Source: Lithospermum erythrorhizon
Taxonomy: Eukaryota > Streptophyta > Magnoliopsida > Boraginales > Boraginaceae
Assembly: GCA_019722365.1 (NCBI GenBank)
Contig: JADFUC010001606.1
Location: forward strand, 89,282 to 153,281
Reading direction: 5' to 3'
Length of the DNA: 64,000 nt
The notes below the pieces were generated by a model. It saw only the letters and a program-made list of their open reading frames with translations, was not told the origin of the DNA and searched no databases. Positions 13,373 through 27,310 of the stretch are shown here, in pieces (within the stretch, counting starts at the first letter, position 1; every line of letters begins with the position of its first letter). The position numbers and the translations under genes are program-made.

Positions 13373-13625
13373 AATCGGCCCCCACTATTAAGCCGCCAAG
13401 GTCACCGAACATATCCTACCATGTCCACATGCCTTCAAAGCCGGACATGGCTATCCGCATTACTAAGCCGCTTAAAACCACCAAAGAACATATTTCATCA
13501 TGTCCAAAGAAGCAATGAAGCCGATACGGTTATTCTCCGATTACTAAAATCAAGCAAGTGTCAATGAACATATCATTGTTTTAAAATGCCTCTAAAGCCG
13601 ATAAGGGCATCTTGACCACGAGCCT
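13373..13625. repeat. About three degenerate ~80-bp tandem repeats
   Basis: The series 'ATTA(C)TAAGCCGC...CC, GAACATAT...CATGTCC, AAGCCG(G/A)..' is seen three times, starting near 13385, 13459 and 13538. The shared blocks are ACTAAGCCGC or ACTAAAATC, GAACATAT, and AAAGCCGGACATGG, AAGCCGATACGG or AAAGCCGATAAGG. Copies differ a lot, so the array is old. Confidence 0.55.
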
Positions 13626-13639
13626 CTAAAGTCGGGCTT

Positions 13640-15950
13640 CCAGACATATCCACAAATATCCAACGACTTGAAGAAAGCCACAGGACATACAACCTACTAA
13701 GTTAGCAATCAAAGCTAACCTAAGTAAGATCACCTGCCTAACCTCGTATTGCCACAAGCCTACACCAACATGTAACCTCATAGGCAAAGTTGTTAAAGCT
13801 TTGGAGCTGCAATCTCAAGATAGACTATACCAGTAAGTGCCCTAGATCAGAAGGCACGGACCAGAGCACAAGGAAATACCATTAAAACCTCGATCCGGGA
13901 CCAAGGCCAAGTTGAAGTCAGCGATATCGAGACAAATGCAAAGAAATACGGGCAACCACTAAGGGTCGGAAGACTCTCGACTGATCCTTGAGACATCTTG
14001 GCCAAGACTACCATGTTTCTCTCCCGAGTTCGAGGAACGAAGTAAAGGCCATTGAGTAGCACAACCTCTGTATAACGGAGCATAGGCTACTAAGGTGGTC
14101 ACCTTATCTTCCTCCGGACTCACTCATATTTAGGATCGAAATCACACTCAAGTAGTCTCAACAAAGAACTACGAAGGCTACAACAGATAAACATACAAAA
14201 GCCAAAAGGCAACAAGAAACAATCGTAGCACCAAAAACATAAAGACAAAAGTAAGTTAAACCAAGGCATAAGTATGAGATACCCACTATGCTTCAAGAGG
14301 GAGTAAGCATAGACTCAAGGATCATGTCACCCAAAAGGCGCACCCATCCCTTCCTTCAGCAATAAAACATCAACATCAAAGAAGAGTTAGAAGTAGGAGA
14401 TGGACGTCCATCTCCAACTCATCACTCACAAAGCAAAAACAAGAAAGGGATGCTGTAGTCAAGGACAATTCCAAGTGTAACGCCGAAAGACACGGGTGGA
14501 CGCCCTTTACTTGCCAACGTCCCTCAAACCAAGTGGACGTAATTAAACAAAGACTAAAAAAGCATAAATAGAATGATTCCATGAGTACGTGGTCAATAGA
14601 AAAGGAAGAGGACGTCCTCCACCTAACTAAATACCATCAATACTCAAGGTCATTTTAGACCATTTAAGTGTCATAATTCGCAATATGGATATATTATGTA
14701 CGTTAGGGGCCAACCCATCCCAAGCCATGACCTGCTGGGCAAATCTAGCATAATGATTGTAATGTAAGAACTATGTTCATAAACTATTTCACCAGCTGAG
14801 ACTACAAAAGCAAGAGAAAAACAAATGAAGCATGTTGAGCCCTCATGCAGGGTCGATCAAAGAATATGGGAAAGACGATCAGGTTCCAAGGTGTCTACGT
14901 TATATGCTCAAGTCATGAATGCACAATTTAACATGAAAATATTTGGGTATAGCATACACAAATTTGTGAGGTTGGATGACCAACCTCAAATGCTCAGAAA
15001 ATTATGAAAAAATCCTTATTATTGATAAACTAGACTCCTAAACGAGTCTCAGGCGTTACAGTTTTGTCCCAATTGGACATCCGAGTTGAAAGAAACAAAT
15101 CCGCAAAGAAGCTACAAAAAGCTGAAAGCAAAAATTTCCGCAAGAGTATCTTGAAATATTAAGTAACTTGAGCTAGCTGTGCCGAAAGGCGACTCAATGA
15201 AAGCCCAAAAAGAACTCGCCTTTTTGTTATCTTCTAACGTTATATAAGGGCATTCAAAATCGCATTTGTAACGAAAAAATTTATGAGGCAGCTTTTCAAA
15301 CGTAATGTACTTTGCAAATCAAAGTCATGCACCAAGAAAATAATCATGCCATGTACTTCAAAGAGGATCAAGTATCCGCTAAGCACGCATACCTTCCATA
15401 ATTATCAAAGGGTGCATCAAAAAGTATAAAAAAGATACATAATTTAGTCAAAATGTACTACCTTTTGTAAAAGTCGAGAAAAATCCTAAAAGGTAAAGAA
15501 CTTTATGTCTCTAATCAACTTGAACTTCAAAACATAAAGAAAGCACATTAATGATGATAAATGATCACATACTGTCAAGTAAGAAGCAAAGAGAAAAATC
15601 AAAACAAAAAATAGAGGAGAACTCACCTCAAGACTACAGTAAGTGGGGGTAAAAGCTAAGCATTTAATGAATTGGAGGCGAATAAAACGAACCAGCCCAA
15701 GTAACGGGCTATGTTCGAAAAATCTGGCTACGCATCGAAGCGGAACGACAATTTTTCACATGAAAAATACATCCCAAATATTTGATTATAACAAACGGTA
15801 TTCAAAATTGGTTCAAAAATTCAAAAATGATTAAATTAAGATGATTAATTCCAAAAAAATTCATGTGGATTAAGGATAACTATTTTAGAGATCCGACATG
15901 TAATAAATTCATGTCGAAAATATTGACTCTGTCAAATCCAAAGGATTCGG
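13640..15950. other. Unrecognised, probably retroelement-derived DNA
   Basis: No coding motif was recognised. The minus ORFs at 13847-14083 and 14376-14582 resemble nothing known to me. From about 15 kb the sequence becomes A-rich and leads into the hairpin repeat array at 15.96 kb. Confidence 0.35.
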
Positions 15951-15959
15951 ATCAATATA

Positions 15960-16280
15960 AATTAGAGTACTACACCTCTAAAAATAATTTAATTCTCTAA
16001 TAAATTGAGAATTAAATAGGTCTTAACATGTAATACATCATGTTAACATCAAACTCAAATAACTCAATTCTCTAATAAAATTGAGAACAATTAAAAACGG
16101 CCTTAAATACTTAATACACTATATTAACATCAAAGCCAAGTAACTCCATTCTAATAAATTGAAAAATTGAAATTGGTCTTAAATACTGCACACATCATGT
16201 TAACATCAAACCTTAAATAACTCAATTCCTACTAAATTAGTAATTAAAATGGGTTTTAACATGTAATACATCATGTACCC
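15960..16280. repeat. Hairpin-rich ~76-bp tandem array, left part
   Basis: At least four units start with AATTGAGAATTAAATAGGTC-like sequence near 16003, 16081, 16156 and 16232. Each unit holds two potential hairpins: AACATG...CATGTT and AATTCTC...GAGAATT. The same unit reappears at 18531-18760 and, more diverged, at 38640-38960. The last unit breaks off at about 16280. Confidence 0.75.
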
Positions 16281-18530
16281 ACTCACCCCAAGCCTGGCCA
16301 CTGAAAGTTAAGATCATTAACAAATACGTATAATTGTATACCACCAATCACGGATAATAACAAATAAGGACTACCGACATTATCAAAAACAAAACTCTAT
16401 TCCATCGTGGTACCCAACAACACATCCAACAAAACAATGTACAAATGTAAAAACAAATCCAATTAATACAACCCAAAAAGATAAGAATCCAAAATACAAC
16501 ATGGAAAGATGACACCGTAACCCTCAGCAATATATCAATACAACACACCAGCCTAGAGGCCAAATTGACAACAAAAAGAAACGCATCGACGGAGACTTCC
16601 TTTACGCCACCACCGCTCACCTATAATCTTCACGCAGCCTCAAGAAAATGCATCCTCACCACCTCAACAGCTCCTGCATCTAGGCAGAAAACGCCCGCCC
16701 ACAGAAAGCGAGGCCTACGTTCGAATTCAATACAAATACCAGACTTTACCCAATCGCTATTATAATCATGTTACAATGTATGAATATACATTAATCAGCC
16801 ACATAATGAATAATCACAACCACGTAGTTCTCCTCACTATATCACATAATACCTTATAAATCATCAACAATGCATATTCATGCATGAAAACAATCTTAAC
16901 ACACACAAAGTCATAAGTGACGAGAATCCACTCAGCCAAGTAAACAAATGAGTAAAATCCAATTTCACGATTATTACAATAGAATCCACCTCAAATAATC
17001 GATGGCGCCTCCACCTCCATCCTCTCGACCGAGGCTATACCCCCTTTAATATGCATATCACACCAAACTCCCGAATCCACCTGGCTACCCACACAATACG
17101 ATACTACACCAAACCTCCTTGGCCACAAATTCACAAACAAAGAACAAATACACACAAATTTTACACACACAAGAAGACACAATCACACGTGATCACAAGT
17201 GACATTACAAAGAGACACGTGTGGTATAACCACAATCTTATAAATATGAATCATAATCTCTGTTATCTCAGGCTATAAATCTGGCAATCTCAATTATTTC
17301 ACCATATGAATCATAACTTAATTTACACATAATATCATCAATCATAAGTACCCCAATTATTTTAATAATCAGCACATACATATCAAAAAAATAATCCCAT
17401 GACAACACAATATGGCAAATATATAATATTATAATATATATACGGCAGCGGTTCTCATCATGTTCCTTTGTTTCCAAAAAGGCAGACACGATAATCCTCT
17501 AAAAGCAAATTTTCTGCCAGCCCGGCGCTTCAACTCCTATTCAGTAAATATACATTATACACACATTCCATAGAATAACCTCTCTTTAACATCTATATAA
17601 ACCCAGAGAAAATATCATCACACAATTCAAATTTAGCAACTCTATAATCATCCTCATCTCCAAGATCAGTATGCACTTCAAATTCAAATATCCGTCATCA
17701 CCTTATTACCCCAACAATAACACTTAAATCACATTCTTAACTCAATCCAACTATCAATTGCCAACTACTTAACTCCATTAAATAAATCTCCAATTCAAAT
17801 ACTAAATATTATATATACCTAACTTTTCTCCCCAAACTTTCAAACCCAATCTCTATCTCCATATCCAAAGCCATCCAAACCAATAATTTATCTCCAAATT
17901 AATTCATTGTTAAAGTTTCAACCTCATATTACAATCGTTTAGAGTTATTTATTTAAGAAAATCAACCCCACTTACACCACTTTCTAACCCCAATAATCAC
18001 CCAAAAATCCTAATCCCTAAATTAAACTTTCTGTATAACATTTAAGACAAACAAGATCTAAAAGTCAACACAAAACTCAATTATATAAAAAAGCTCAACT
18101 CAAGCCTTAAATGACGAGATTCAGATTAAACCCATACATTCGATAATCTTACAACTAACAAGATTAAGAATGCTTCATTAAAATGAAAAAAAATTTAAGG
18201 TTCATTGGGGTAGTACGTGGTTCAAGCACCTTAGTGGAGAAGAAGAGAATGATTTTTTTTTGTGTTTTTAAGAAATGAGTGATAAGTACGAACTTGGGCC
18301 ACAGAGAGTGATATTTGCAGTTTAGGCCTTCGGCTTTTGGTTCACTCGCTCTCTTCTGCTTAACAACCTAATTCGAACACGCAGTCAAATTAAATTTCTA
18401 TTCTCAAACATATTATCACAAAACCCATATTATCATTATTCGATTTAAAAATTTTAACTTAGAATCATAACACTAACCGCAACTAAAATCATAAAAAAAC
18501 AATTGCTTATATAATGAACGGAAGATTTTG
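16281..18530. mobile_element. ~2.25-kb insertion interrupting the hairpin array; type unknown
   Basis: The repeat array stops in mid-unit near 16280 and resumes in the matching part of a unit near 18531, so the DNA between was probably inserted. The flanks carry a possible 5-base direct repeat (ACATC, left ~16270 and right ~18532), but the array itself contains this word, so it is weak evidence. The insert is A-rich and C-rich on the plus strand. I read no pol motif, so a solo LTR or a non-autonomous element are both possible. Confidence 0.45.
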
Positions 18531-18760
18531 TACATCGCTAACATCAAACCCACATAACCTGGCCTGTAATAAATTGAGAATTAAATGGGTCTTAACATGT
18601 AATACATCATGTTAACATCAAACCAAGATAACTCAATTCTCTAATAAATTGATAATTAAATGGGTCTTAACATGTAATACATCATGTTAACATCAAACTC
18701 AAATAATTCAATTCTCCAATAAATTGAGAATTGAATGGGATCCTAACACAAGTTGGCATT
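18531..18760. repeat. Hairpin-rich ~76-bp tandem array, right part
   Basis: Three units start near 18571, 18646 and 18722 with AATTGAGAATTAAATGGGTC or close variants, in the same orientation and period as 15960-16280. The array is followed (18735-18850) by a tail including GGGATCCTAACAC, TTAAATCCCACATAA and CACAATAAATCCTAAA, and the same tail follows the array at 38.9 kb. Confidence 0.75.
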
Positions 18761-18859
18761 AAATCCCACATAATTAAGTCTTCATTAAGTCAAAGACCGA
18801 AGACTTAATTAAGGATCGTGACATGCAAAATGCATCACAATAAATCCTAAAAGCTCATG

Positions 18860-19800
18860 GAGGTTTTCGTTCATACGTTGGTGTAGACTATTCTTATAGA
18901 CAATCTACGTTGGTGTAAAATCCCTGAAGAAAGGTACACACTTGTATAGTATTATTTTTATATCATTCGTAGACACCTGGTTTCGATTTATTTATAATTG
19001 TTATTTTTAATATCGAAAACCCAATACTGGTGTTGTGTTTTAGAATTGTAATATAATGTTTTGAACAGTTTTAGACCGTAAAATATTCCTTTTGTATAAT
19101 AAGTTCTAAAGCTATGTATCATTATTATCATTAATATTATTTCCTTATTATCTTCTTGCATTTAATTATCTCCCATTATCTTCTAGATGTTATACATACT
19201 CAATAAATTCAACAAGTCATTGAATGTACATTTGTTCATTTTATTAAAAAAATATTTTAATTAATAAATTTTTTATCACTAGAAAGAGCCTTTTTTACTA
19301 GACTATTTGATTAACTCAAGAAATACTCGGTAGAATTACAATCTCAAAACAACTTTGGCTTTTTTCATTAGAAAATAACTCAGTATCGGTTCTTAGCATT
19401 TCATTCAAATTTTCATCTTTTTGCATTCCATCTTAAAAAGGTCTTAACAATTTTCATCTTTTGCTTTCCATCTCAAATTTTAGATCAATAAAAATTCTTA
19501 ACAATTTTAATCTAGCCCATTTTTTACAATGATTGATAACTTGAGTAGCCATCTCTTGCATTAAATATATTTTCACATATATATCAATTCTAACAAGTCC
19601 AAACACACATTTCAATTCAAACTAATCAAGAGTAATTCACATGTTGAGAATCTCTTACATTCTTGATTGAAAAATGGAAAACTAATTGTTTTCCAGAAAT
19701 ATCAAAACAACATAAATTCATGGTGCTAATAACTAATGATCCTAGGACAACATATCTAATGTCTTTAATTTCTCTTCCTAATTGTCTCCTATTACATGAT
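18860..19800. other. AT-rich spacer downstream of the DUF4378 gene
   Basis: No exon-like or repeat signal was recognised. The first few hundred bases left of 19805 would hold the 3' untranslated region of the gene read leftward. Confidence 0.4.
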
Positions 19801-19804
19801 GTTT

Positions 19805-22800
19805 TTACTCAACTAGGTTGTCCAGTACTTCACCCATCACAGAAGCAAATACCTTAGTTTCCAACTCCGAAGCAATTTCTTCAATCTCTTCATCTAAATT
19901 CTTCCACTCTCCACTTATTTCCATCTCCCTTACATATGCTTGCCTGTTCTTCTGCACTTTCCAATCCCATGCCAATTCGTTATTATTTAATCCGTTTATC
20001 CAATTTGTTGCTTCATTTAGCAAACAACCATCATCGATTCTACCCTGTCCGAGGCCATAGAATGTTAGTCTCTCTCGGAAGAAATCGGATAGTAATTTAT
20101 CAGCATTTAGTTTTGAGTGATATGACGGATTTGTGGCTTTGAGGAGCTGGAGTAAATTTAATGCCTCTTCTTCTACACATTCCTCGTCCTCTGCTTCACT
20201 CGATGTGAAGCTCTCTTGTTCGGATTCTGATGTTGCAATGTGTTCTTTGATTTTCGTTTCCAGGTTCATCGGTTCCACTTGACCAAGACGCTCAAAACTC
20301 TGAAGCTTCTTCTTGAGCATTTTAGTTGCTCCTGCATACATAGTTCACGTCAGTCGCAATGCATCTCTTTCTAAAGAACCGATGAGGTTTGAATTCTCGA
20401 TCTCTAGCTCATACGTGTCTAATTACTATACCAAATAATTTTAGTTCTCAAATCCAAACGACGAATCATTTTAGATTGTAGACAAAGAGAAATATAATAA
20501 AACTGACCCTTGGTGCGGCTGAGCCTATGTCTGAAAGGTGAAGAAACCTCATCTTCATCATCAAATGGACAATCCAAAATTGAAACAGGACTAAATTGTT
20601 CTTTCTCCTCGTTTGTCCACGCTTTCTAGATTTGATCATTAAGATTCTTGACGACATTAGCAACACTAACATTTAATATAGAAAAAAAATCTGGGGTAAA
20701 ACAAATTTAATAAAATTTCGTGTCTTATTCTATAGCCTATAGTTAAGACGATCAAAAAACAAAATTCACCAAGATAGAAATTTGTTTCAATTATTTCAAC
20801 TAGAGATTATCATAACAAATCATCAATACGCTCTGACATGCCTCAACCTGTTAACTCGAAATGCGTGATCAACATCCCAAATTCCTCTCACGCGTGCCTC
20901 AAGCCACGCTAATCAGATCAGTTTCGCTTAAAGGAAAGCTCAAGTCCCCGCCAATCGAATATTCCGATTTGCCTCTTACGCTGGTAGCTCAGTATTCGAT
21001 AAATAAGTAGAATCTCTTTAATTATGTGTTCAAACTATTAACAAATTGATTGAATATGGGTACACTATATACATGCCATTAAACAAAAGTTTTAAACTAG
21101 TCCAATTAAAGTGGTAAGAGTTAAATTTGCTAAGAATATTGAGACACTCATATTATTAGGATTATTATTCCCTTCGATTGTTGGTTGATATTTTCGCCTT
21201 TAGAGATCAATTATTTTTATTACTTATTTTAATGAATATAAATTTTTCGTAGTTTGATTTATTTTTAAAATAATTTTAGTGTAACATATCATAATATTAA
21301 AAAGGGATTCATAATCAATGCTTCATCTTGAACATATAATTTTTTTTAATTATAATAAATTATAATAATTATTATTTTAAGATACAAATTTCAATATATT
21401 AATTGGTTACGGGACCATAAGGAATATGTATTTCTATCATTTTGCATGTAAAGCACCCCCCATAATTAAAAAATGAAGGTTAGTTTTGTCCATCCCAAAA
21501 TTTAGTCAGTTAAACATGACTATCATGCCTAAATTATAGGAGTTACCATAATTTTGTCTTAAAATTCAATTCTTATCATATTTCCTTATGGCACATTATA
21601 AAAAAACTCATATATTAATTATGTGTATTATCTATTAATTCATTAACTTACATTATACACTTAAAAGCTAAGCCTAATAATCAAATCACTAGTTTTTTCT
21701 GATTCAAGTCAAGTCAAACCTCATTTCCAAGATTTGAAGTTGAGACAACTCGAACTCAAGAGTTAATTATACAAACAACTCCCAAAATTTAGTAAAAGTC
21801 TAGATTTAGTTCTCAAACTTGCATAAATGCAATGATAGTACCTAAAGTTACCAACTTGTTAGACTACCAATTCTCGGAGTTTACATTGGTGTAACGGTAA
21901 TTCTCGAGTCATATAATAATGTTTGCGGAATTAATGGACCATTTGTGTAATAAATTTAAAACTTCAAGGATTATCGTACAAATACAAACTCGACCTGTTT
22001 GTGCAATTATCTTTGAAACTCAACATATATGAATCAAGTCAATTTCAAGTTGAACCCAACACGATTTAATCGAGTTGGACTCCTGATTCAACATTGGCTG
22101 GTTGTTTGTATTTCAAGCAAGTAGGAGCACTGATTACAAGGCCAACACGAGGAGTAAATCCCAACACCTTTTCTAGATTCGTTAAAAGTCAACCATTTAT
22201 AGAGACAAAGTTGAATATGACATCTGTCTTGACTAATTTTTGAATTAGTTTTCGAACCTTCGTTAACTGCCATGTTAATCATTTACCCTATATTTTTGTC
22301 AAGATTCTTCATTGTCTCGGAATCAAACAATATAATGATTTAATGAAGTCAATACTTAACATACGGACTAACGAATAACTTAATAAATACGGAGTATGAT
22401 TATAAGAGATTAAACAACACACCAAATTCATCTTTAATCATATGACCGACAAAATCAGTCGCACAATGTGTCTTAGGGAATGATGATTCAATTATGTACA
22501 AAATTTGATGTGATTTTTTCCAAATTTATTATTATCACTACAAAAATTATTTCGAATCAAAATTTGTTATTATTATAATAATATTACTATTATTATTATT
22601 ATTAATGAGGTGTTATCAAGTCAATACTTTTTTTATCAAGTTCGAGATTAGTGAAGAAAGTAATTATTTCATTCTTGATATTTAGGTTTAGTTTCTTTTG
22701 TATTAATCTTCTGATTGTGATTATTTTTATGAATCAATTAAAATATAAAAAAGTTATTCTCCATTCCTTTTTAATCGGTTTTTACTATTTACACATGTAT

Positions 22801-25800
22801 AAGTTAAAAATAAAAGTATCAAAAGCATATCAAAAACATAAATTATCAATTAATCGAAACTATATAATTCCATTTGGCTATTAATTCAATATAAAAAAAT
22901 AGTAAAAATATATCAAAACGTAAACACAATTTTTACGATAAGCGATAAATATTTCAAACAAAAAATTACGTTAAAGACAAAGATATGTAAATTATGAGAG
23001 TAATAAATAAGCTAAATATAAGGAACTAAATCAATTTTTAATCAAGAACAAAAAAATGATTAAAATATAAACTACTCTATTTTTGTAGATTTCAAAAAAA
23101 AAAAAAAATCTAAAACGCACTAGGCCTTAGGATCATTTGGCTTAGTTACTTGTTTCACGTTGGACTATTTTATGAATAACTTAAACATAAATCAAATTTG
23201 AGATGCTCGATATTTTAAGTTTTTCTATTTGATCAACACATTTAGAAAATGGTTTCTCCATGCTAACTACATCCTGCAAATTGATGTAATTTTGTATGAA
23301 GAATAATCAACTTCAATTTTTTTTTTTTTATATATATTTAATTGGTAGGGTTTTTCATATTAATTCAAATTGTCTTTTACCATAAATGCGCCCACCAAAC
23401 CATACCTGTATTTGTGAACTATTAAATCCAATAATCAAACAAAAAGGACAAGGGTCTTTTAAGTCCAAACAAAACATGAAAGAAGATCAAAATGTATGGA
23501 TGATCCTTAAAACAGATACCTTAAGTTTAATCGCCGTAAATTCCGCTCATGAACGATTCCTAGCGTGATCACCGCCGTTGGATCACTCAACTAAGTTTTA
23601 CTCGATAACTACTGTAGTATTCCCAAGATATACCCACCCCCCCAACCTCCCAAACCACACGTGTAACTTTTATTACATAACCAGCTGTTTTCCCTCCCAC
23701 TCTGATTGCTATGAAAATTTTCACCATTTTCTAAGCATTTCAAAATTTGTTCTGTGTGCATTAATGTAAGTCAGGCTTTCCAATTGTTTAACCATATTTC
23801 AAAACTATGGCATGATTCAAATTTGAGGGGCAACTTTTGTAATCAATTTTAGTAAATGTCATTACAATTGTTTGTTTTCATTGTATCAACAACCAACTTA
23901 ATTAAGCTTTGAAATACGAAGTATCAAATACGCATATATTAACTCTTTTAAATACTTAAAATGGTAAATAATTGGTAATGAAGTAAAAAATGATCCTTTA
24001 ACCACGAGATTGAGTTTATGACAATACTGTGTTACTTAACTAAGAATGATCAATTGTTCATCACATTTCATGGATAAAAAATTTCAGTATATCATTGAAT
24101 AAGAGTGCATTGTTAAAAATCACTAAGGGATAGCATGCTTGACTTTTGGCAATAATTTTAACCATTCAAGTTTATATCGACCATCCTTGTAGCTATTTAG
24201 AATATAAACATATTTTTACATTTACGTTACTATTGTCGCTAATATTGTCATCAAACAATAATGATGAAATAATTGTTCACATTGTTTGAATGTTTGTATC
24301 AATCTATATCTACCAAATCAACTCAATCCTTAGGGTCCTTTATTTGGACATTGCTTTTTATAAGTTACTAAATCATAAAAATGATAACGTTGCATTAATT
24401 AGTGTATTTTATTATAAGTGACAAATTCATAAAATTGATGATTTTGAATTAATTATACACCTTTATTTATAAATTCGACTAACTAAGTTTGACATACATA
24501 ACCATTCTTAATTATAAAACTAATATCAAAGGGACTTCTAATTCATATTTTTACACGTGATGATCACTACATAAAACATTGAAATTTTCCTTTTAAGTGG
24601 TTTTTATTAGAAGCATAACTTAGAGATTCCAAACCAAAAATTTCCAAATTAGCAACAAACAAAATGCAACAAATGACATTAACACAAGGTACATGATTGC
24701 CTAATAAAAAACGACATGGACCAAACATGCAATAAAGAAGCTTACCTCAGAGTTAGTAATGGAGTTGGTACCACTGCTCATCGTCGTAGTAGCTGTTCTT
24801 ACCTCCATTGATTCACAATCATCACCGACACTCTCAACTGCTTCCCTCAAAACGATGTCGTTTTTTACTGCATTTTAACCAATATTAATAATTCAAGAAT
24901 AATGTATTACTCCGACATGAGATATAACATGAGATATTAATAATTCAGAATTTTTATATAAGAGACGGATAGCTTAATATCTTACATGTAAGAAAAAATA
25001 TAAAAATTTACACGGTCGAATAATATAATTTCTAAACTAATGGATATAGTTATTAAAAAATGCTAATTATAGTTATATTTTTCAAAAAAATAGGTGGGTG
25101 ACTACCCCTATGCTGCTAATTCTTCTGGTGAATGACGAGGGCTCGAGTTCATATTCAATGACAATAATCGAAATTTTAGAAGAGAAAAAAAATTACCGCA
25201 AAAAGAATCATCAGATGTTGTAGTAACGGTAAAATCACTGTCGGACCAACTATCACTTTTTTTACTGCTATCAGTTACTGAACTGTTGGATTCTACAACC
25301 ACCATCTTCGCGGGAGAAAAAATTGGGTGGTTGGATTTCTCCACCCCCATCGGCTCCGCCACCACCACCATATCTTGTTTCTTCTTTGATGGTTCGATTT
25401 CTTTGAGATCATTTTTCTTCCAGAAAGTTCTCTTGAGGAGTTTTTTGGACAATGTCCTAGGTATGAGTGAGAGCTTTGATTTGGTATGAGTTTGTGTGGA
25501 CAATGATTTGGGAAATGGGAAATGTTTGACTGCATTGATCACAGCTAAGGAAGCTTTTTGGAAGGCTGAAAGCTTTTGTGAAGATGGTGATGATTTGGGA
25601 TGACTTTGTGAGTTCTTGATTAGCTTTGGTGGTTTTTTGTTGTATGTCCCCTGTTTACTGTTCCTCTTCATGTCTATTTCTAGGAGGAATCCAACAGTGG
25701 TGCAGCATTGGCGACGTGGGTATGATCGAAATCCATTGGAAGAGCAAGAACTGAAATCATCAAGGAGATAATCTTTCAGTAGTAATAGTTTTGGTGTGGA

Positions 25801-25824
25801 TTTCACTAATTTTCCTGAATCCAT
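19805..25824 (-). CDS. Plant-specific DUF4378-type protein, four exons, 464 aa
   Basis: The exons are 25824-25197, 24867-24746, 20625-20508 and 20331-19805. All introns are GT-AG and the joined frame is open for 464 codons. The N-terminus has the family block LLLLKDYLLDD, then SSCSSNGFRSYPRRQC and TVGFLLEID. The middle is basic and serine-rich (SWSDSDFTVTTTSDDSF). Exon 3 holds FSPVSILDCPFDDEDE, the most conserved family motif. Exon 4 has LKKKLQSFERLGQVEP, an acidic stretch, and a C-terminal DUF4378 region around WDWKVQKNRQAYVREMEISG with EEIEEIASELE. The start at 25824 is preferred over an in-frame Met at 25875 because family members begin just before the LLLxDYLLDD block. The biochemical role is unknown to me; the DUF4378 name is from memory of the family and should be checked. 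The gene is intact, unlike every transposon around it. Confidence 0.85.
20626..24745 (-). other. Large intron 3 (4.1 kb) of the DUF4378 gene
   Basis: It is very AT-rich, with an ATT microsatellite at about 22567-22605, A/T homopolymer runs, and a Stowaway-type terminus fragment (TACGGAGTATG) near 22390. No additional exon matching the family was seen. The short ORFs in it are chance readings. Confidence 0.6.
21753..22030. mobile_element. Possible MITE inside intron 3 of the DUF4378 gene
   Basis: The left end (GAACTCAAGAGTTAATTATACAAACA) and the reverse complement of the right end (AGTTTCAAAGATAATTGCACAAACA) are similar over about 25 bases, giving imperfect terminal inverted repeats around ~275 bp of non-coding AT-rich DNA. 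It is spliced out with the intron. Confidence 0.4.
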
Positions 25825-26178
25825 TTTGAAAAGAAATGAACTTCGATGAATACAATCAAATGGGAAACTGGACAACTATTTTGAAACAAAGAGGGTACTT
25901 TCTGGTTTGCAATAAAGAGTGAGTGCAGAAGGGACAGGATCAGTGGAACACTGAGCTTGTGATGACAAAGCTGAAAAATCAGAAACAGAATGCATTAAAG
26001 GTGCAGTCTTGATGTATTCATGTTTAATTGAAGATGGAACTGTAGAAAGGACTAGAATTACACAACTTCTTAATTAGGAAACAATTAAAAACAAAATGGT
26101 TTTATGGGGTTGAAGAGTGAAAGTAGGAGGTACTTTCTTATATTAGAGGGTGATTATTGATGAAGATCTCAAGGGGGG

Positions 26179-26188
26179 ATTTATAATA
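26179..26188 (-). promoter_or_regulatory. Candidate TATA box of the DUF4378 gene
   Basis: The minus strand reads TTATTATAAATCC about 355 bases upstream of the chosen start codon. This would give a leader of roughly 325 bases. It is a motif match only. Confidence 0.3.
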
Positions 26189-26769
26189 ACCTAATGATGG
26201 AAAATGGGATTGAACAGAGGAGTCTATGCTTAACACAAATTGGGGGTAGTTTTGATCTTCAGGGGGTACTTTGACAGGAGATTTTTGCAGACAGTGATAG
26301 AAGAAGCATGGATGCTTCTTCAAATGGTTTTTTGAATCTCAAGTTTGATTAAAATAATGAAGGGAAAAGGGGGGTTGCTTTGTTTTCTTGGATTTGGTTA
26401 GTTTAGTGTTGTTTACTGGTTTTGGTATTTAATGAATGTTGTACATTAAGACTTATAAGATTTGTCTGCAAATCTCAATATGTAAGTCAGCTCTTTAGAC
26501 TTACTGCTGAATAAGACTGACCAGTAGTTGACCTTCCAACCTAAAATATGAAGCCAATTTTGTACTTTGTAGTTGATTTCTGTGATGTTCAAATCTCACT
26601 CGCCTAGTTTTGGTATTTAGATTTCTCACAACTACAAATAGCAGCTTATTTATACTACAGTACTGACAAATTGACAATAGTAATTGTCACCAACAGGAAA
26701 TGACAAATTTAAACCCAAATCTTTTAAAGAAAAGTTAAAAGAACAAAATTTAAAATAAAAAACCCTAAT

Positions 26770-27310
26770 TGATGATCTCGTCCGAGTTTCTAGAATGACC
26801 TGATTTGACAAGCATTCCAACTCGCGCTTCTACTATGTCCTCGTCCAAATGGAATGTTCAAGAAAAACACTCGACGAATGCTCAAAGAATCGATCGGCAG
26901 AGTTTTATTTCAAAGATAATTCGAAGGACAGTGCTCAAGCACTTACTCGATCGCCTTCTGCCACCTTTATACGGCTGCACTGCTACTCGATCAGTCTCGA
27001 TGGCACCATTATATAATACCTGACAATGACGGTTTCCCGACTCATTAAGTGGCTCTAGGAAAGTAATTATGGTCTCTAATGCGCCTCCTTAACCGCCTCA
27101 AGCACCGAGCTCATTATACCGTCAGAAGCTAACAGCTTCACCTTCGACCGAGCCGGGTAGCTCACCTTTTGTTCTCGCAAGGCTTCACCCTCAGTCATCT
27201 TCGTAGCTCAGCCCATTTATTCTATGGCCTTCCATTTCGCTTGATCTGCTACTTGACGGTACCAATCTCATTTTGGACGATCATCGGGTCAACCCATTAC
27301 TTGTGGAATT
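26770..27310 (-). repeat. LTR-like fragment, probably a solo LTR of a Gypsy element
   Basis: This is a compositional island (higher GC, many CGA words) in AT-rich DNA. On the minus strand it has a TATA-like GCCGTATAAAGGTGGC at about 26965-26980 and a downstream AAATAAAAC, an LTR-like layout. No partner LTR or protein motif lies beside it. Confidence 0.35.

Noticed and set aside
13373..18760. CRISPR-like array
   Set aside because: The repeats are diverged, directly adjacent and without unique spacers; the DNA is eukaryotic and the arrays are tandem repeats.
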